A DNA stretch of 64,000 nt from Anaerocolumna sp. AGMB13025 (GTDB lineage Bacteria; Bacillota; Clostridia; Lachnospirales; Lachnospiraceae): assembly GCF_029689925.1 (NCBI RefSeq), contig NZ_CP121445.1, forward strand, positions 5,762,501-5,826,500, given 5' to 3'. Positions 9,679 through 18,077 of the stretch are shown here, in pieces; positions within the stretch are counted from its first letter, which is position 1; every line of letters starts with the position of its first letter. Below the pieces are notes generated by a model. It saw only the letters and a list, made by a program, of their open reading frames with translations. It made no database searches and was not told where the DNA came from. The position numbers and the translations under genes are program-made.

Positions 9679-10905
9679 TCAGCCCCTTTCCAACCATAAA
9701 TTGCCGACAGCCGCAATAGATTCTTTTATATTTTTTGTATCGATTTCAAAAAGAATAATCTTTAATTCCTGTATGAGTACTTTCATCGTTTCGCTTACAG
9801 GATTCAGTTCCATATCATTTACATAAATCAGATAAAAAAATGTTCCTTTATGATTTTGCACCCATCCATAAATCTCTTCTTCATTTAAAATTGATGTAAT
9901 ATAAATCACATGGGTATAAATCTCTTTCGGAAAACTTTCACTCTGTTCCGAAAGAATAACTCTTGAATCCGTGGTAAACTGATTCTTTAAAATTTCTTCC
10001 ATAGCAGCAAGGCAATCTGTCTGGTTATGGATTCCAAACTGCCTTACAGCATTATAATTCTTATCGTACCAGGAAACTTTATGGACATGTTCATTGACTA
10101 ACAGGTGATAGGATACAGATATTGCCAGATCCAGCAGTCCATCCACTATAGACAGCCTGGATTTCTGTGTTTCTTTGCAGGTAAATTCCATTAATACCAA
10201 TACAGCATCCTGAATTGGATCACTGAATTCCTTGATCATCAGCTGATTCTGTTTATAGCTTAACTTCCAATGAATCCGGTTAGGCTTATCCCCTTCCCGG
10301 TACTCACGTACACCAAAGACCTCTGAAGGATCATCACCTGGTTTATATTCAGAATAGGTATCACTGTCTGCCAGGATAGTATTGTTTTCTATAATGATAT
10401 CGCCAGGTATCTCATATGTTTCAGGCATTACGGCAACCTGAATGGATTGTCTGGTTTTTTTATTAACCGACCAGATTAAAAAATAATCATACAGCTTTAC
10501 GCTTTTTACTTCAAACTGCATATTCCCGCAGTATTTAGAGGTAATTTGGCAGGATACATTCTGGGTACTTTTTTGGTCTACTGCCACCTGTATATTTTCC
10601 TTTTTTACCTCACCGGAAAATGTATTGTAATACTGGATAAAAAGATGCATACGTGAAACTGGAAAAACAGATGTGTTTTTCAGGTGTATAGTAAGGTTTA
10701 AGAATTCCTCTTTTCCAACTACCATAGTTGTGGAGTCCAGTTTTATTATTATCTTATAAGAGGAATAAATTACAATTCCAAGCAGAACAAATGGCAGCAG
10801 GACTGCTGTCAGAAAAATGATGCCGATAAAATACTCGTTATAAAGTACTGCAAAAAGACCGGCAAATATAAGAAAAAGAAGATACCCTAATTTATTTCTT
10901 AACAT
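9679..10905 (-). CDS. DUF58 domain-containing membrane protein
   Basis: 408 residues. Two N-terminal membrane helices (LGYLLFLIFAGLFAVLYNEYF and IGIIFLTAVLLPFVLLGIVIY) precede a beta-rich region and the DUF58 signature EVFGVREYREGDKPNRIHWKLSYKQNQLMIKEF (pattern YxxGDxxRxIxWK, ~200-225). A von Willebrand A-like fold follows, as in the family. AGGAGG is well placed for ATG 10905. It is between MoxR and the transglutaminase-like gene, the standard order of this cluster. MoxR ATPases are proposed to act as chaperones for such DUF58/vWA partners; that link is family knowledge, not shown here. Confidence 0.87.
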   Translation of the reverse strand: MLRNKLGYLLFLIFAGLFAVLYNEYFIGIIFLTAVLLPFVLLGIVIYSSYKIIIKLDSTTMVVGKEEFLNLTIHLKNTSVFPVSRMHLFIQYYNTFSGEVKKENIQVAVDQKSTQNVSCQITSKYCGNMQFEVKSVKLYDYFLIWSVNKKTRQSIQVAVMPETYEIPGDIIIENNTILADSDTYSEYKPGDDPSEVFGVREYREGDKPNRIHWKLSYKQNQLMIKEFSDPIQDAVLVLMEFTCKETQKSRLSIVDGLLDLAISVSYHLLVNEHVHKVSWYDKNYNAVRQFGIHNQTDCLAAMEEILKNQFTTDSRVILSEQSESFPKEIYTHVIYITSILNEEEIYGWVQNHKGTFFYLIYVNDMELNPVSETMKVLIQELKIILFEIDTKNIKESIAAVGNLWLERG

Positions 10906-10920
10906 ATGACAGCCTCCTGC

Positions 10921-11862
10921 CTAGCCAACTCTGGGAGCTTGTACCTGCTGTAATATTACCTCTACCATGCGGTCCATTGTTAAATCATTCAGTCTTGCCT
11001 TAGGTTTTAATAGCATACGATGGGAAGCCACGTCACGAAAAACCCCTCTTACATCATCCGGTATCAGATAATCCCTGTTATGGATAAAAGCAGTGGCTTT
11101 AGCCATATTGGTTAAAGCGATTGTTCCCCTTGGACTAAGACCTAATTCAATGAACGGATGCATTCTGGTCTGCATAACTATATTAACGATATAATCATAG
11201 ATGGTCTCATGTATAAATACCTTTTCTACCATTGCCTGCATATTAAGAATATCCTCTTTGCCCACTACTCTTTGTACCGTAGCCATAGGATTCACTTTTT
11301 GTCTGCCTTTTAACATATTTACTTCACTGCGGATATCCGGATAACCCATAGTGAGTTTTATCATAAAACGATCCAGCTGAGATTCCGGCAGCATCTGAGT
11401 CCCTATGGATCCGACCGGATTCTGGGTCGCAATTACGGTAAAGGGTCTTGGTACCTCTTTTGTAATACTGTCCACCGTTACAGTTCCTTCCTCCATAACT
11501 TCTAATAGTGCTGACTGGGATTTCGGCGAAGTACGGTTAATTTCATCTGCCAGGAACAAGTTGCACATAACGGGACCAGGTTTGAACTGATAGCCGTCTC
11601 CGTCTTTATTTAAAAGGTGATAGCCGATTACATCCGTTGGCAGGACATCCGGTGTAAACTGCAGTCTGTTGTGTTCCAAATCCATGGCCTTTGAAAAAGC
11701 TAATGCCAGGGTTGTCTTTCCTACACCTGGTATATCTTCAATCAATATATGCCCTTTTGCAAGGATTGCCGTTAAGACTTTAGCTATGATATAGTTTTTT
11801 CCTATTATAACTTTACTTACTTCATTTATTATTTGTTTTGCATTTTCCACGTATGTCTCCAT
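10921..11862 (-). CDS. MoxR family AAA+ ATPase
   Basis: 313 residues. AAA_3 domain with Walker A EDIPGVGKTTLA (~40), Walker B NLFLADEINRTSPKSQSALLEVMEE (~105), sensor 1 IATQNPVGSIGTQMLPESQLDRFM and the lid domain with LSPRGTIALTNMAKATAFI and DVRGVFRDVASHRM. Length is normal for MoxR. The frame is open to 11937, but ATG 11862 (METYVENAKQII) has AGGGGA nine bases upstream, and the extra N-terminus is not family-like. First gene of the operon with DUF58 and the transglutaminase-like protein; its promoter should lie in 11863-12480, a region dominated by the large palindrome. Confidence 0.92.
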   Translation of the reverse strand: METYVENAKQIINEVSKVIIGKNYIIAKVLTAILAKGHILIEDIPGVGKTTLALAFSKAMDLEHNRLQFTPDVLPTDVIGYHLLNKDGDGYQFKPGPVMCNLFLADEINRTSPKSQSALLEVMEEGTVTVDSITKEVPRPFTVIATQNPVGSIGTQMLPESQLDRFMIKLTMGYPDIRSEVNMLKGRQKVNPMATVQRVVGKEDILNMQAMVEKVFIHETIYDYIVNIVMQTRMHPFIELGLSPRGTIALTNMAKATAFIHNRDYLIPDDVRGVFRDVASHRMLLKPKARLNDLTMDRMVEVILQQVQAPRVG

Positions 11863-11990
11863 TACATAAATCCCCTTAGTTCTCCACATTTTTTTACCAT
11901 AATAATTAACTATAGCGTATGTTGTAAATAATTTCAAGTTAATGTTGTATTAAGTAATAATGAATAATTTATGAATACGTTTATGGGGGG

Positions 11991-12266
11991 GCTTGATAAA
12001 ATCAGATTTTGTTTTTGAGAAAGCATTGCAGGGGGGATGTTTTATATGCTTAGAATTCTTCGTCTGAATTCATTAATGGCTTTTGGATGTGGTAAAACAG
12101 AGTAAAAACGCACAAACTCCTCGCTTTGCTCGTCAGACAGTGTGCGTTTTTACTCTAAACCACATTCAAAAGCCATAAATGAATTTTTCAGACTCAGAAT
12201 AAAGCGCATATAAAACATCCCCCCTGCAATGCTTTCTACGGAAGTTTTTAGACTGATTTTATCAAG
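11991..12266. repeat. 276-bp imperfect palindrome, long stem-loop or MITE-like element
   Basis: CTTGATAAAATCAG at 11991-12004 is matched by CTGATTTTATCAAG at 12253-12266. Inward, further matching blocks follow: AGCATTGCAGGGGGGATGTTTTATATGC pairs with its complement near 12203-12233, TGGCTTTTGGATGTGGT pairs with ACCACATTCAAAAGCCA, and AGAGTAAAAACGCACA (12099-12114) pairs with 12141-12156. The loop is about 26 nt. No ORF of note is inside. It lies upstream of the MoxR operon and downstream of the YtvI-like gene. A non-autonomous mobile element is the simplest reading; a structured RNA is possible. Confidence 0.75.
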
Positions 12267-12488
12267 TATTTGTTTTGTTCGTTAGCAGAAGAAAACCACT
12301 ATGCCTGCTTCTTATCTACGAACCAATTATGTTTCTTTGATACTTTATTTAACCAGAAAGCCGGATAATGATCTCATTGGTTGAAAAGGCGTTAACCATA
12401 AGTATGTATCAATTATACTTTTATTGATTGATGGCATCCGGGTGATTATATATTTTTTTAACTCTTCTAATATTATTCAAAAAAATAA

Positions 12489-12530
12489 AGAGCCCGTATA
12501 TCCAAAGAACAATTTGAATATACGGACTTT
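12489..12530 (-). terminator. Terminator of the YtvI-like gene
   Basis: Stem CCGTATATCCAAA / TTTGAATATACGG around a short loop at 12494-12525, flanked by GAAAGT and CTCTTTATTTTTTTG on the minus strand. It lies about 130 nt after the stop at 12658, the intervening 12535-12657 being very A/T-rich with repeated ATTAATAATTATTA. Confidence 0.65.
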
Positions 12531-12657
12531 CTATTTAAATTTTAGTTTTTTATTTCTTTGCTATTTTCATAAATAATTTTTATCATTAATAATTATTATC
12601 ACATTAATAATTATTAATATCACCCTTTTTATTACTAATATTAATTATCTTTTATTA

Positions 12658-13719
12658 TCAGCGGAATACATGTATTGTACCCTCATCATTTAGTTTCTTA
12701 AGTATGGTTGCTGTAACCGGCAGGAGGAAGATTCCTACAACTCCTAATAACTGGGCTCCTACAAAGATACAGATTAGAGTTACTACCGGATGAAGACCAA
12801 TCTGCTGACCTACCACTTTGGGTTCTAAGGTTTGTCTTACTACTGTTATGATGACATACAAGATTAAGATGCCGATTCCCATGGGATTGTTTCCGAATAT
12901 GAAAGAGATAATAGCCCAGGGAAGCAATACAGCTCCTGTACCAAGGATGGGCAGTATGTCTACAAATGCAACCAGGGCGGCCACCAAAAACGAATTCGGT
13001 ACTTTCAGTATGATAAATCCAACGGATAGTTCCAGGAAAGTAATTATGATTAAGGTAGTATATGCTTTGATAAACTTGCCGAGGGTTCCAATTACATTAT
13101 CTTTTACTTTAATAATCATGCTTCTTTTTTCATCGGAAAACTGTTTTAATACAAATCCAGCAATACGGTGGTAATCTATCGTGAAGAAGAAAGAGGATAC
13201 TATGGTAAAAATAAATTTAATTAAGATAGACGGAACCTGTCCCGCAAAACCGGTGATTGCTCCAACAACGGTGGAGGAAGCCTTCGTTAAGAAGGAGAAT
13301 ATGGAATCATTAATACTGTTAAAGATATCCTCCAGGTAATATTCGATATCCGGAAAACGCTTTAACAGTTCGTCGGAACCTTGATTGATCGCTGGTTCTA
13401 TGGAATCTTTATAAAGTTTGGGCAGGTGGTAAAACAGATTCTGCAAAAATAAAAATGCCCTTGCACTCACAAGAATTGCCAGAGATGCAATGAAACTATA
13501 AAAAATAAGAAGAATGACAATGGATACGAAAGGTCTTTTAAGGTGCAGTTTACCAGATATGATATCGATGAAAGGCCGCAATACGGCCGCAACTATCAAA
13601 CCAATGACAAAAGGCATCAGTAATGGCAGAAAATATTTAATGCTGATATATGCAAGTCCTAAAATTACTGCGAAATACGCAAAACGTACCAAAAACGACT
13701 TTTGCTTATTCAAATTCAT
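12658..13719 (-). CDS. YtvI-like / AI-2E family membrane protein
   Basis: 353 residues, PF01594 type. Two N-terminal helix pairs (FAYFAVILGLAYISIKYFLPLLMPFVIG), a long amphipathic loop (~75-150) and a C-terminal bundle with VDILPILGTGAVLLPWAI and TLEPKVVGQQIGLHPVVTLICIFVG. Size and N-terminal pattern fit the sporulation protein YtvI subfamily better than the 438-residue paralogue at 4599, but I cannot exclude a general AI-2E permease. AGGAG precedes ATG 13719. It follows ktrA by 15 nt on the same strand and may be co-transcribed with the potassium genes. Confidence 0.72.
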   Translation of the reverse strand: MNLNKQKSFLVRFAYFAVILGLAYISIKYFLPLLMPFVIGLIVAAVLRPFIDIISGKLHLKRPFVSIVILLIFYSFIASLAILVSARAFLFLQNLFYHLPKLYKDSIEPAINQGSDELLKRFPDIEYYLEDIFNSINDSIFSFLTKASSTVVGAITGFAGQVPSILIKFIFTIVSSFFFTIDYHRIAGFVLKQFSDEKRSMIIKVKDNVIGTLGKFIKAYTTLIIITFLELSVGFIILKVPNSFLVAALVAFVDILPILGTGAVLLPWAIISFIFGNNPMGIGILILYVIITVVRQTLEPKVVGQQIGLHPVVTLICIFVGAQLLGVVGIFLLPVTATILKKLNDEGTIHVFR

Positions 13720-13734
13720 TCTTCTTCTCCTATT

Positions 13735-14412
13735 TTATCGGATTCCTATTAAAAATTCCTCTAGTTGTTTAATGTTCATTCGTTTACCTATTACAACAAT
13801 CTTATCATTCATTCTCAGCACGATATCCGGACCGATATCTGTCGTTGTCTTACCGTTTTGTTCCAGAGCAATGATGTTAAGATTGTATTTCTTACGCAGA
13901 TTAGCCTGAACTACCGTCTGATCGGCAAGTTTAGCGGTTAAGCGAAGTTCTGCAATTGCAATGTCTCCGGTTAATTCGATGGAATCCAGGGTACTGGAGG
14001 AAATCAGCTTGTTAGCTAGTCGTATCGCCATATCGCTTTCCGGATATACGACTTCTGCGCCTATCTTTTCCAATACTCTTCCCTGCTCATAACTGATTGC
14101 CTTTGCGATGACCCGGGGTACTCCCATACTGATTACATTTAACGTAGTCAGTATACTTACATCAATCTGTTCACCAATACATACAATAACCGTAGCACAG
14201 TTTTGTATTCCCGCATCTTCTAAGGTTTCCTTGTCTAAGGGTCCTACAACAAATGCATTTTCTGTAATATTTCTGATTTGTTTGATCTTGCTCTCGTTAT
14301 TATCAATAACCAATACTTCTTTTCCGGCATCTGCCAGGGTTTTTGCAAGTGCAAACCCAAAACGGCCAAGTCCTATTATGCCAAATTCTATGATTGATTT
14401 ATGATTTACCAT
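13735..14412 (-). CDS. ktrA: Potassium uptake regulatory subunit, TrkA/KtrA type
   Basis: 225 residues. RCK_N domain with the nucleotide-binding GLGRFGFALAKTLADAGKEVLVID (~11-34), the second half VIVCIGEQIDVSILTTLNV, and a C-terminal RCK_C domain (~145-222) ending in VIGKRMNIKQLEEFL. This cytosolic ring gates the KtrB channel and binds ATP/ADP or NAD(H), possibly c-di-AMP at RCK_C as in other Firmicutes. It follows ktrB by 52 nt. Its ribosome site is attached to the hairpin leader at 14421-14442. Confidence 0.92.
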   Translation of the reverse strand: MVNHKSIIEFGIIGLGRFGFALAKTLADAGKEVLVIDNNESKIKQIRNITENAFVVGPLDKETLEDAGIQNCATVIVCIGEQIDVSILTTLNVISMGVPRVIAKAISYEQGRVLEKIGAEVVYPESDMAIRLANKLISSSTLDSIELTGDIAIAELRLTAKLADQTVVQANLRKKYNLNIIALEQNGKTTTDIGPDIVLRMNDKIVVIGKRMNIKQLEEFLIGIR

Positions 14413-14420
14413 ACTAACTC

Positions 14421-14442
14421 CTATCTGAGCGCTACAGCGCTT
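14421..14442 (-). promoter_or_regulatory. Single-copy hairpin leader before ktrA
   Basis: GAGCGC (14427-14432), TACA, GCGCTT (14437-14442) followed on the minus strand by AGATAGGAGTTAGT and ATG. Stem sequence differs from the GTGCGC form upstream of the cytidylate-kinase-like gene, but the five inner pairs are retained, and the AGATAGGAG context is identical. Confidence 0.5.
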
Positions 14443-14464
14443 ATCCTATATAATAATTACTATT

Positions 14465-15766
14465 TTAACCAATTGTTATGGTTTCCTCTGAATAGGAGAC
14501 ATTTGACATTGCTTTAAACGACCATATGGTAGCAATTGTGAGAGGTCCAAGGCGTCCGATAAACATGGTAAGTATAAGTATAATCTTGCTGAGCACGGAT
14601 AAATCAGGTGTAATACCAGTAGTCAATCCAACCGTACCAAAAGCCGAAACCACCTCAAATAATATCTGTATAAAAGAGTATTCCGGTTCTATGATACTAA
14701 TTAAAAATGTATCCACACAAACAAGAGAAATAGCTAAAAATGCAATGATGAAAGCTTTTATAACAACGTCATGAGGTATTTTCCTTTTAAAGGCTGAACA
14801 ATGTTTATTTGTAGCTATACTATGTGCACTTTTAAATAATGTAAAAACCGTCGTCGTCTTGATACCACCACCGGTGGAACCGGGGGATGCTCCTATAAAC
14901 ATTAGTATTATAATAACAAAAAGACCTGCATTTGTAAATGACCCAACTGCATAAGTTGCGAATCCTGCAGTTCTGGCCGAGGTACTAAAGAAAAATGCTC
15001 CAAGCCAGGTAACGTTTTCTGTCAGCTTAATCAGTATAGTACCACTGACTAACAATGCCGCCGTCATGGTAATAACAATTTTGGTGTGGAGACTGAATTT
15101 CTTAAAGGAGTGCTTATGAATAATTTCTTTGATTACAAAAAAGCCAAGACCTCCGAATATAATCAGCCCGCAGGTTGTCAGGTTTAAAAGTACATTATCC
15201 GCATAATCTGCCAGACCTTTAAAACCTCCTAAAACATCAAAACCAGCGTTATTAAAAGAGGATACCGCATGGAATACGCTTATACCAAGGGCAGTAAGGG
15301 GCGGATAGTCTTTTATAAAGACAAGAAAACTTAATACCACACCGATTGATTCAAAACTTAAGGTTATTAACAAAACTGCCTTTACCAATTTAACGATTCC
15401 TTTAACGGAAGCCAGATTTAATGCTTCTTTAACAACCAGACGGTCCTTGAAACTGACTTTTTTCCTTGCCAGTACAAAAAAACCGACACCTACACATGCA
15501 AATCCTAAGCCACCAACCTGAATTAAAAGCGCTATTATAATTCTTCCAAAGACATTAAAGGAATCCCTGACATCTACAGTCCCCAGTCCTGTAACACATA
15601 CTGCACTGGTTGATGTAAATAATGCATCTATGAAGGAAACCTTCACACCATTATTGGAGGATATAGGAAAAAACAAAAGTAATGCCCCAAAAATGATAAC
15701 CGCTGCAAATCCTAAAACAATGAATCTGCCCGGACTCATTTTCTTTAATATAGCCACAAAAATCAC
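14465..15766 (-). CDS. ktrB: Potassium transporter membrane subunit, TrkH/KtrB type
   Basis: 433 residues, the usual KtrB length. Four M1-P-M2 repeats are visible with pore loops TSTSAVCVTGLGTVD, AVSSFNNAGFDVLGG, STSARTAGFATYAVG and VVSAFGTVGLTTGIT, each with the conserved filter Gly, and the SPGSTGGGIKTTT loop that forms the gate. GTG 15766 is the open-frame start with AAGGA just upstream; GTG 15757 and ATG 15739 are possible alternatives. It follows the DUF47 gene by 8 nt and precedes ktrA, so DUF47, ktrB and ktrA are probably co-transcribed. Confidence 0.92.
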   Translation of the reverse strand: MIFVAILKKMSPGRFIVLGFAAVIIFGALLLFFPISSNNGVKVSFIDALFTSTSAVCVTGLGTVDVRDSFNVFGRIIIALLIQVGGLGFACVGVGFFVLARKKVSFKDRLVVKEALNLASVKGIVKLVKAVLLITLSFESIGVVLSFLVFIKDYPPLTALGISVFHAVSSFNNAGFDVLGGFKGLADYADNVLLNLTTCGLIIFGGLGFFVIKEIIHKHSFKKFSLHTKIVITMTAALLVSGTILIKLTENVTWLGAFFFSTSARTAGFATYAVGSFTNAGLFVIIILMFIGASPGSTGGGIKTTTVFTLFKSAHSIATNKHCSAFKRKIPHDVVIKAFIIAFLAISLVCVDTFLISIIEPEYSFIQILFEVVSAFGTVGLTTGITPDLSVLSKIILILTMFIGRLGPLTIATIWSFKAMSNVSYSEETITIG

Positions 15767-15774
15767 CGTTCCTT

Positions 15775-16398
15775 CTATGAATTTTTCATAACTATGCTTT
15801 CAATGTCATTTGCCACATCTTCACAGGCATCACAGCATTTTTCTAATCTGCGGAATATCTCTGTCCATACCATCAGTTCGATTGGATCTTTTGTTGTCTT
15901 ATAAAGGTTACGTACACCGTTAATATACAGGGTATCGCCTTCTTCTTCCAAACGGTTGATTTCTACGACCTCAGAATGTAATCTTTTTGACTTCTTAAAA
16001 TTCTGGAATTCGTCCAAGGCAACATTCATTGATTTACAGCAGTCTACAATCATTTCAGTAAACTTTAATATCTCCGGGCGGATAGCCTGTACATTAAACA
16101 TATCAATACAAATCAGGACATCTTCAACGGCATCCGTAACATCATCAATTTTTTGTGAAAGACTGGTTATATCTTCTCTTTCTATTGGAGGAAGGAATTC
16201 CTTAACAAGTCTGTTTAACATATCATGTTTGGCAATATCTGCTGAATGTTCGATATTGTGCATCTCGCGGATTTTTTCATCCAATTTCTTTATATCGAAT
16301 TCACGTAAAGTTTTGTTTAAGATTTCTGCAGAATTTAATGAAAATTTTGATAAATGTACAAAAGCCTCAAAATAATTATAGTCTTTTTTACCTTTCAT
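15775..16398 (-). CDS. DUF47 / PhoU-like phosphate transport accessory protein
   Basis: 207 residues, nearly all helical, PhoU_div/DUF47 type. It shows EHSADIAKHDMLNRLVKEFLPPIEREDI and the second-half metal-site-like segments INRLEEEGDTLY and RRLEKCCDACEDVANDIESIVMKNS that end most family members. Start ATG 16398 (MKGKKDYNYF) has AAAGGTGATATA; the frame is open to 16431. DUF47 proteins are encoded beside Pit permeases and modulate them; here the pit gene lies upstream, separated by ~440 bp of A/T-rich repeat. Confidence 0.88.
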   Translation of the reverse strand: MKGKKDYNYFEAFVHLSKFSLNSAEILNKTLREFDIKKLDEKIREMHNIEHSADIAKHDMLNRLVKEFLPPIEREDITSLSQKIDDVTDAVEDVLICIDMFNVQAIRPEILKFTEMIVDCCKSMNVALDEFQNFKKSKRLHSEVVEINRLEEEGDTLYINGVRNLYKTTKDPIELMVWTEIFRRLEKCCDACEDVANDIESIVMKNS

Positions 16399-16515
16399 TA
16401 TATCACCTTTATGTATCACAGTTTTCTGCAATACCGCCGCATCTATCGGTAATGATAGCGTTGCGGCTTTTCCTTTCTCTTAATTATTTTTTCATCCGGT
16501 TAATTAATTTATATA

Positions 16516-16720
16516 TCCAGTAATTATACTATATATTTTACACTTTTTATACTATATATTTTTACAGTCTTTATACAGTATATTTTACCGTCTTTATACA
16601 ATATATTTTTTACAGTCTTTATACGATTTATTTTTGCTGTCATTATGCAAAATATTTTACTTTATTAATCTATATATTCTTACAGTCATAAGACTATCAT
16701 AATACGATATATTAACACAG
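16516..16720. repeat. Degenerate A/T-rich tandem repeat between pit and DUF47 genes
   Basis: About seven imperfect units of ~28 nt with the pattern TTTATAC-N2-TATATTTTTTACAGTC. The rest of 16432-16836 is A/T-rich with no convincing gene; a weak stem near 16433-16467 (GCCGC...GCGGC) follows the start region of the DUF47 gene. Confidence 0.55.
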
Positions 16721-16836
16721 CATTATTTAATTCTTTATTTCAAGTTTACTTTATTTTTATTTCATGATCCCTGTCTTATATAATTTTATCATTCGCTGTT
16801 TCATAACCATTTAAATAAGCAGTTTACAGCTTAAAT

Positions 16837-17889
16837 TTAGAATATTCTCATAAAGATATAAGCCATCAGAAAACCAACTACACCGCATCCGGGGAAGGTC
16901 AATACCCAGGCCGCCGCCATTTCTTTTACTACGCTCCAATTAACAGAACTAAGCCGCTTCGAGGCGCCGACACCCATAATTGCCGTAGTCTTAGTGTGGG
17001 TTGTACTAACTGGAAGACCGAACACTGATGCCATTAAAAGACTTATCGCTCCTGCAAGATCTGCTCCGAATCCCTGATACGGATCCATCTTTACCATACC
17101 CATACCTACAGTCTTAATAATACGATAACCGCCGATGGAAGTTCCAAGTGCCATAACCAGTGAACATAAAATCATTAACCAGATCGGTATCTGAAAATTA
17201 GTTACATCACTCTTACCCTCTGCCAGGAAGATACCTAACATAAATACTCCCATAAACTTCTGTCCGTCCTGTGCACCATGCATGAAAGCCATGGATGCTC
17301 CACCAGCTATCTGAGCATATTGAAAAAATGGTCTGGATTTACGTTTGTCCACTTTTTTAAAGAGCAAACCTATCATTCTTACAGCAACATAACCAAGTCC
17401 AAAACCTAGTCCAGTCGAAAGTACCAAACCATAGATAACCTTAATCCATTCACCGCCATTAATTCCTGAAAATCCTCCCTGCAATGCAATAGCCGCACCG
17501 GAAACCCCTGCAATCAGCGCATGGCTTTCACTGGTAGGTATCCCAAAAGCCCAGGCTGCGGTAGCCCAGATTACGATTGCAAATAATGCAGCGCAAAGGG
17601 CGATTAAGGAATTCTTTGAATCCCCCCCAAAATCGACCATGTTATAGATTGTCTGAGCAACCGTTGCGTTTACCATGGTCATTACTAAGACACCGAAAAA
17701 ATTAAAAATTGCCGCCATTATAATAGCTTTTTTGGGACTAAGTGAACGTGTTGAAACACAGGTTGCAATAGCGTTCGGAGCATCCGTCCAGCCATTAACC
17801 AATACTACACCCAGCGTAAGCACAACCGTAATTAATAAAGGCGGATTGCTTATCAGCTGATGCATGAATTCACTCAAAGAAATAGTCAT
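16837..17889 (-). CDS. pit: Inorganic phosphate transporter, PiT family
   Basis: 350 residues and about ten membrane helices. The two PiT signatures are present: GWTDAPNAIATCVSTRSLSPKKAI (~32, N-terminal repeat) and GADLAGAISLLMASVFGLPVSTTHTKT with the second PD001131-like repeat; also GIPTSESHALIAGVSGAA. Start ATG 17889 has AAGGAG six bases upstream, so the residues encoded up to 17964 are not used. Low-affinity symport of phosphate with H+ or Na+ is family knowledge. Divergent from the KdpD-like kinase gene at 18078. Confidence 0.92.
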   Translation of the reverse strand: MTISLSEFMHQLISNPPLLITVVLTLGVVLVNGWTDAPNAIATCVSTRSLSPKKAIIMAAIFNFFGVLVMTMVNATVAQTIYNMVDFGGDSKNSLIALCAALFAIVIWATAAWAFGIPTSESHALIAGVSGAAIALQGGFSGINGGEWIKVIYGLVLSTGLGFGLGYVAVRMIGLLFKKVDKRKSRPFFQYAQIAGGASMAFMHGAQDGQKFMGVFMLGIFLAEGKSDVTNFQIPIWLMILCSLVMALGTSIGGYRIIKTVGMGMVKMDPYQGFGADLAGAISLLMASVFGLPVSTTHTKTTAIMGVGASKRLSSVNWSVVKEMAAAWVLTFPGCGVVGFLMAYIFMRIF

Positions 17890-18077
17890 ATTTTTCTCCT
17901 TAAGTATAACATATTTTTTTACAAACAAGTGAATCTTAACACGGATTTTACATGAATACAACACGATTTTTACTTTCTTAACAATTTCTTAACTTGAAAT
18001 TTACACTACTATATTTTCTACATTCAATGTTGTATAATAATAGAGTATGCTCAATTTTTTAATGAAAGGTAATTATA

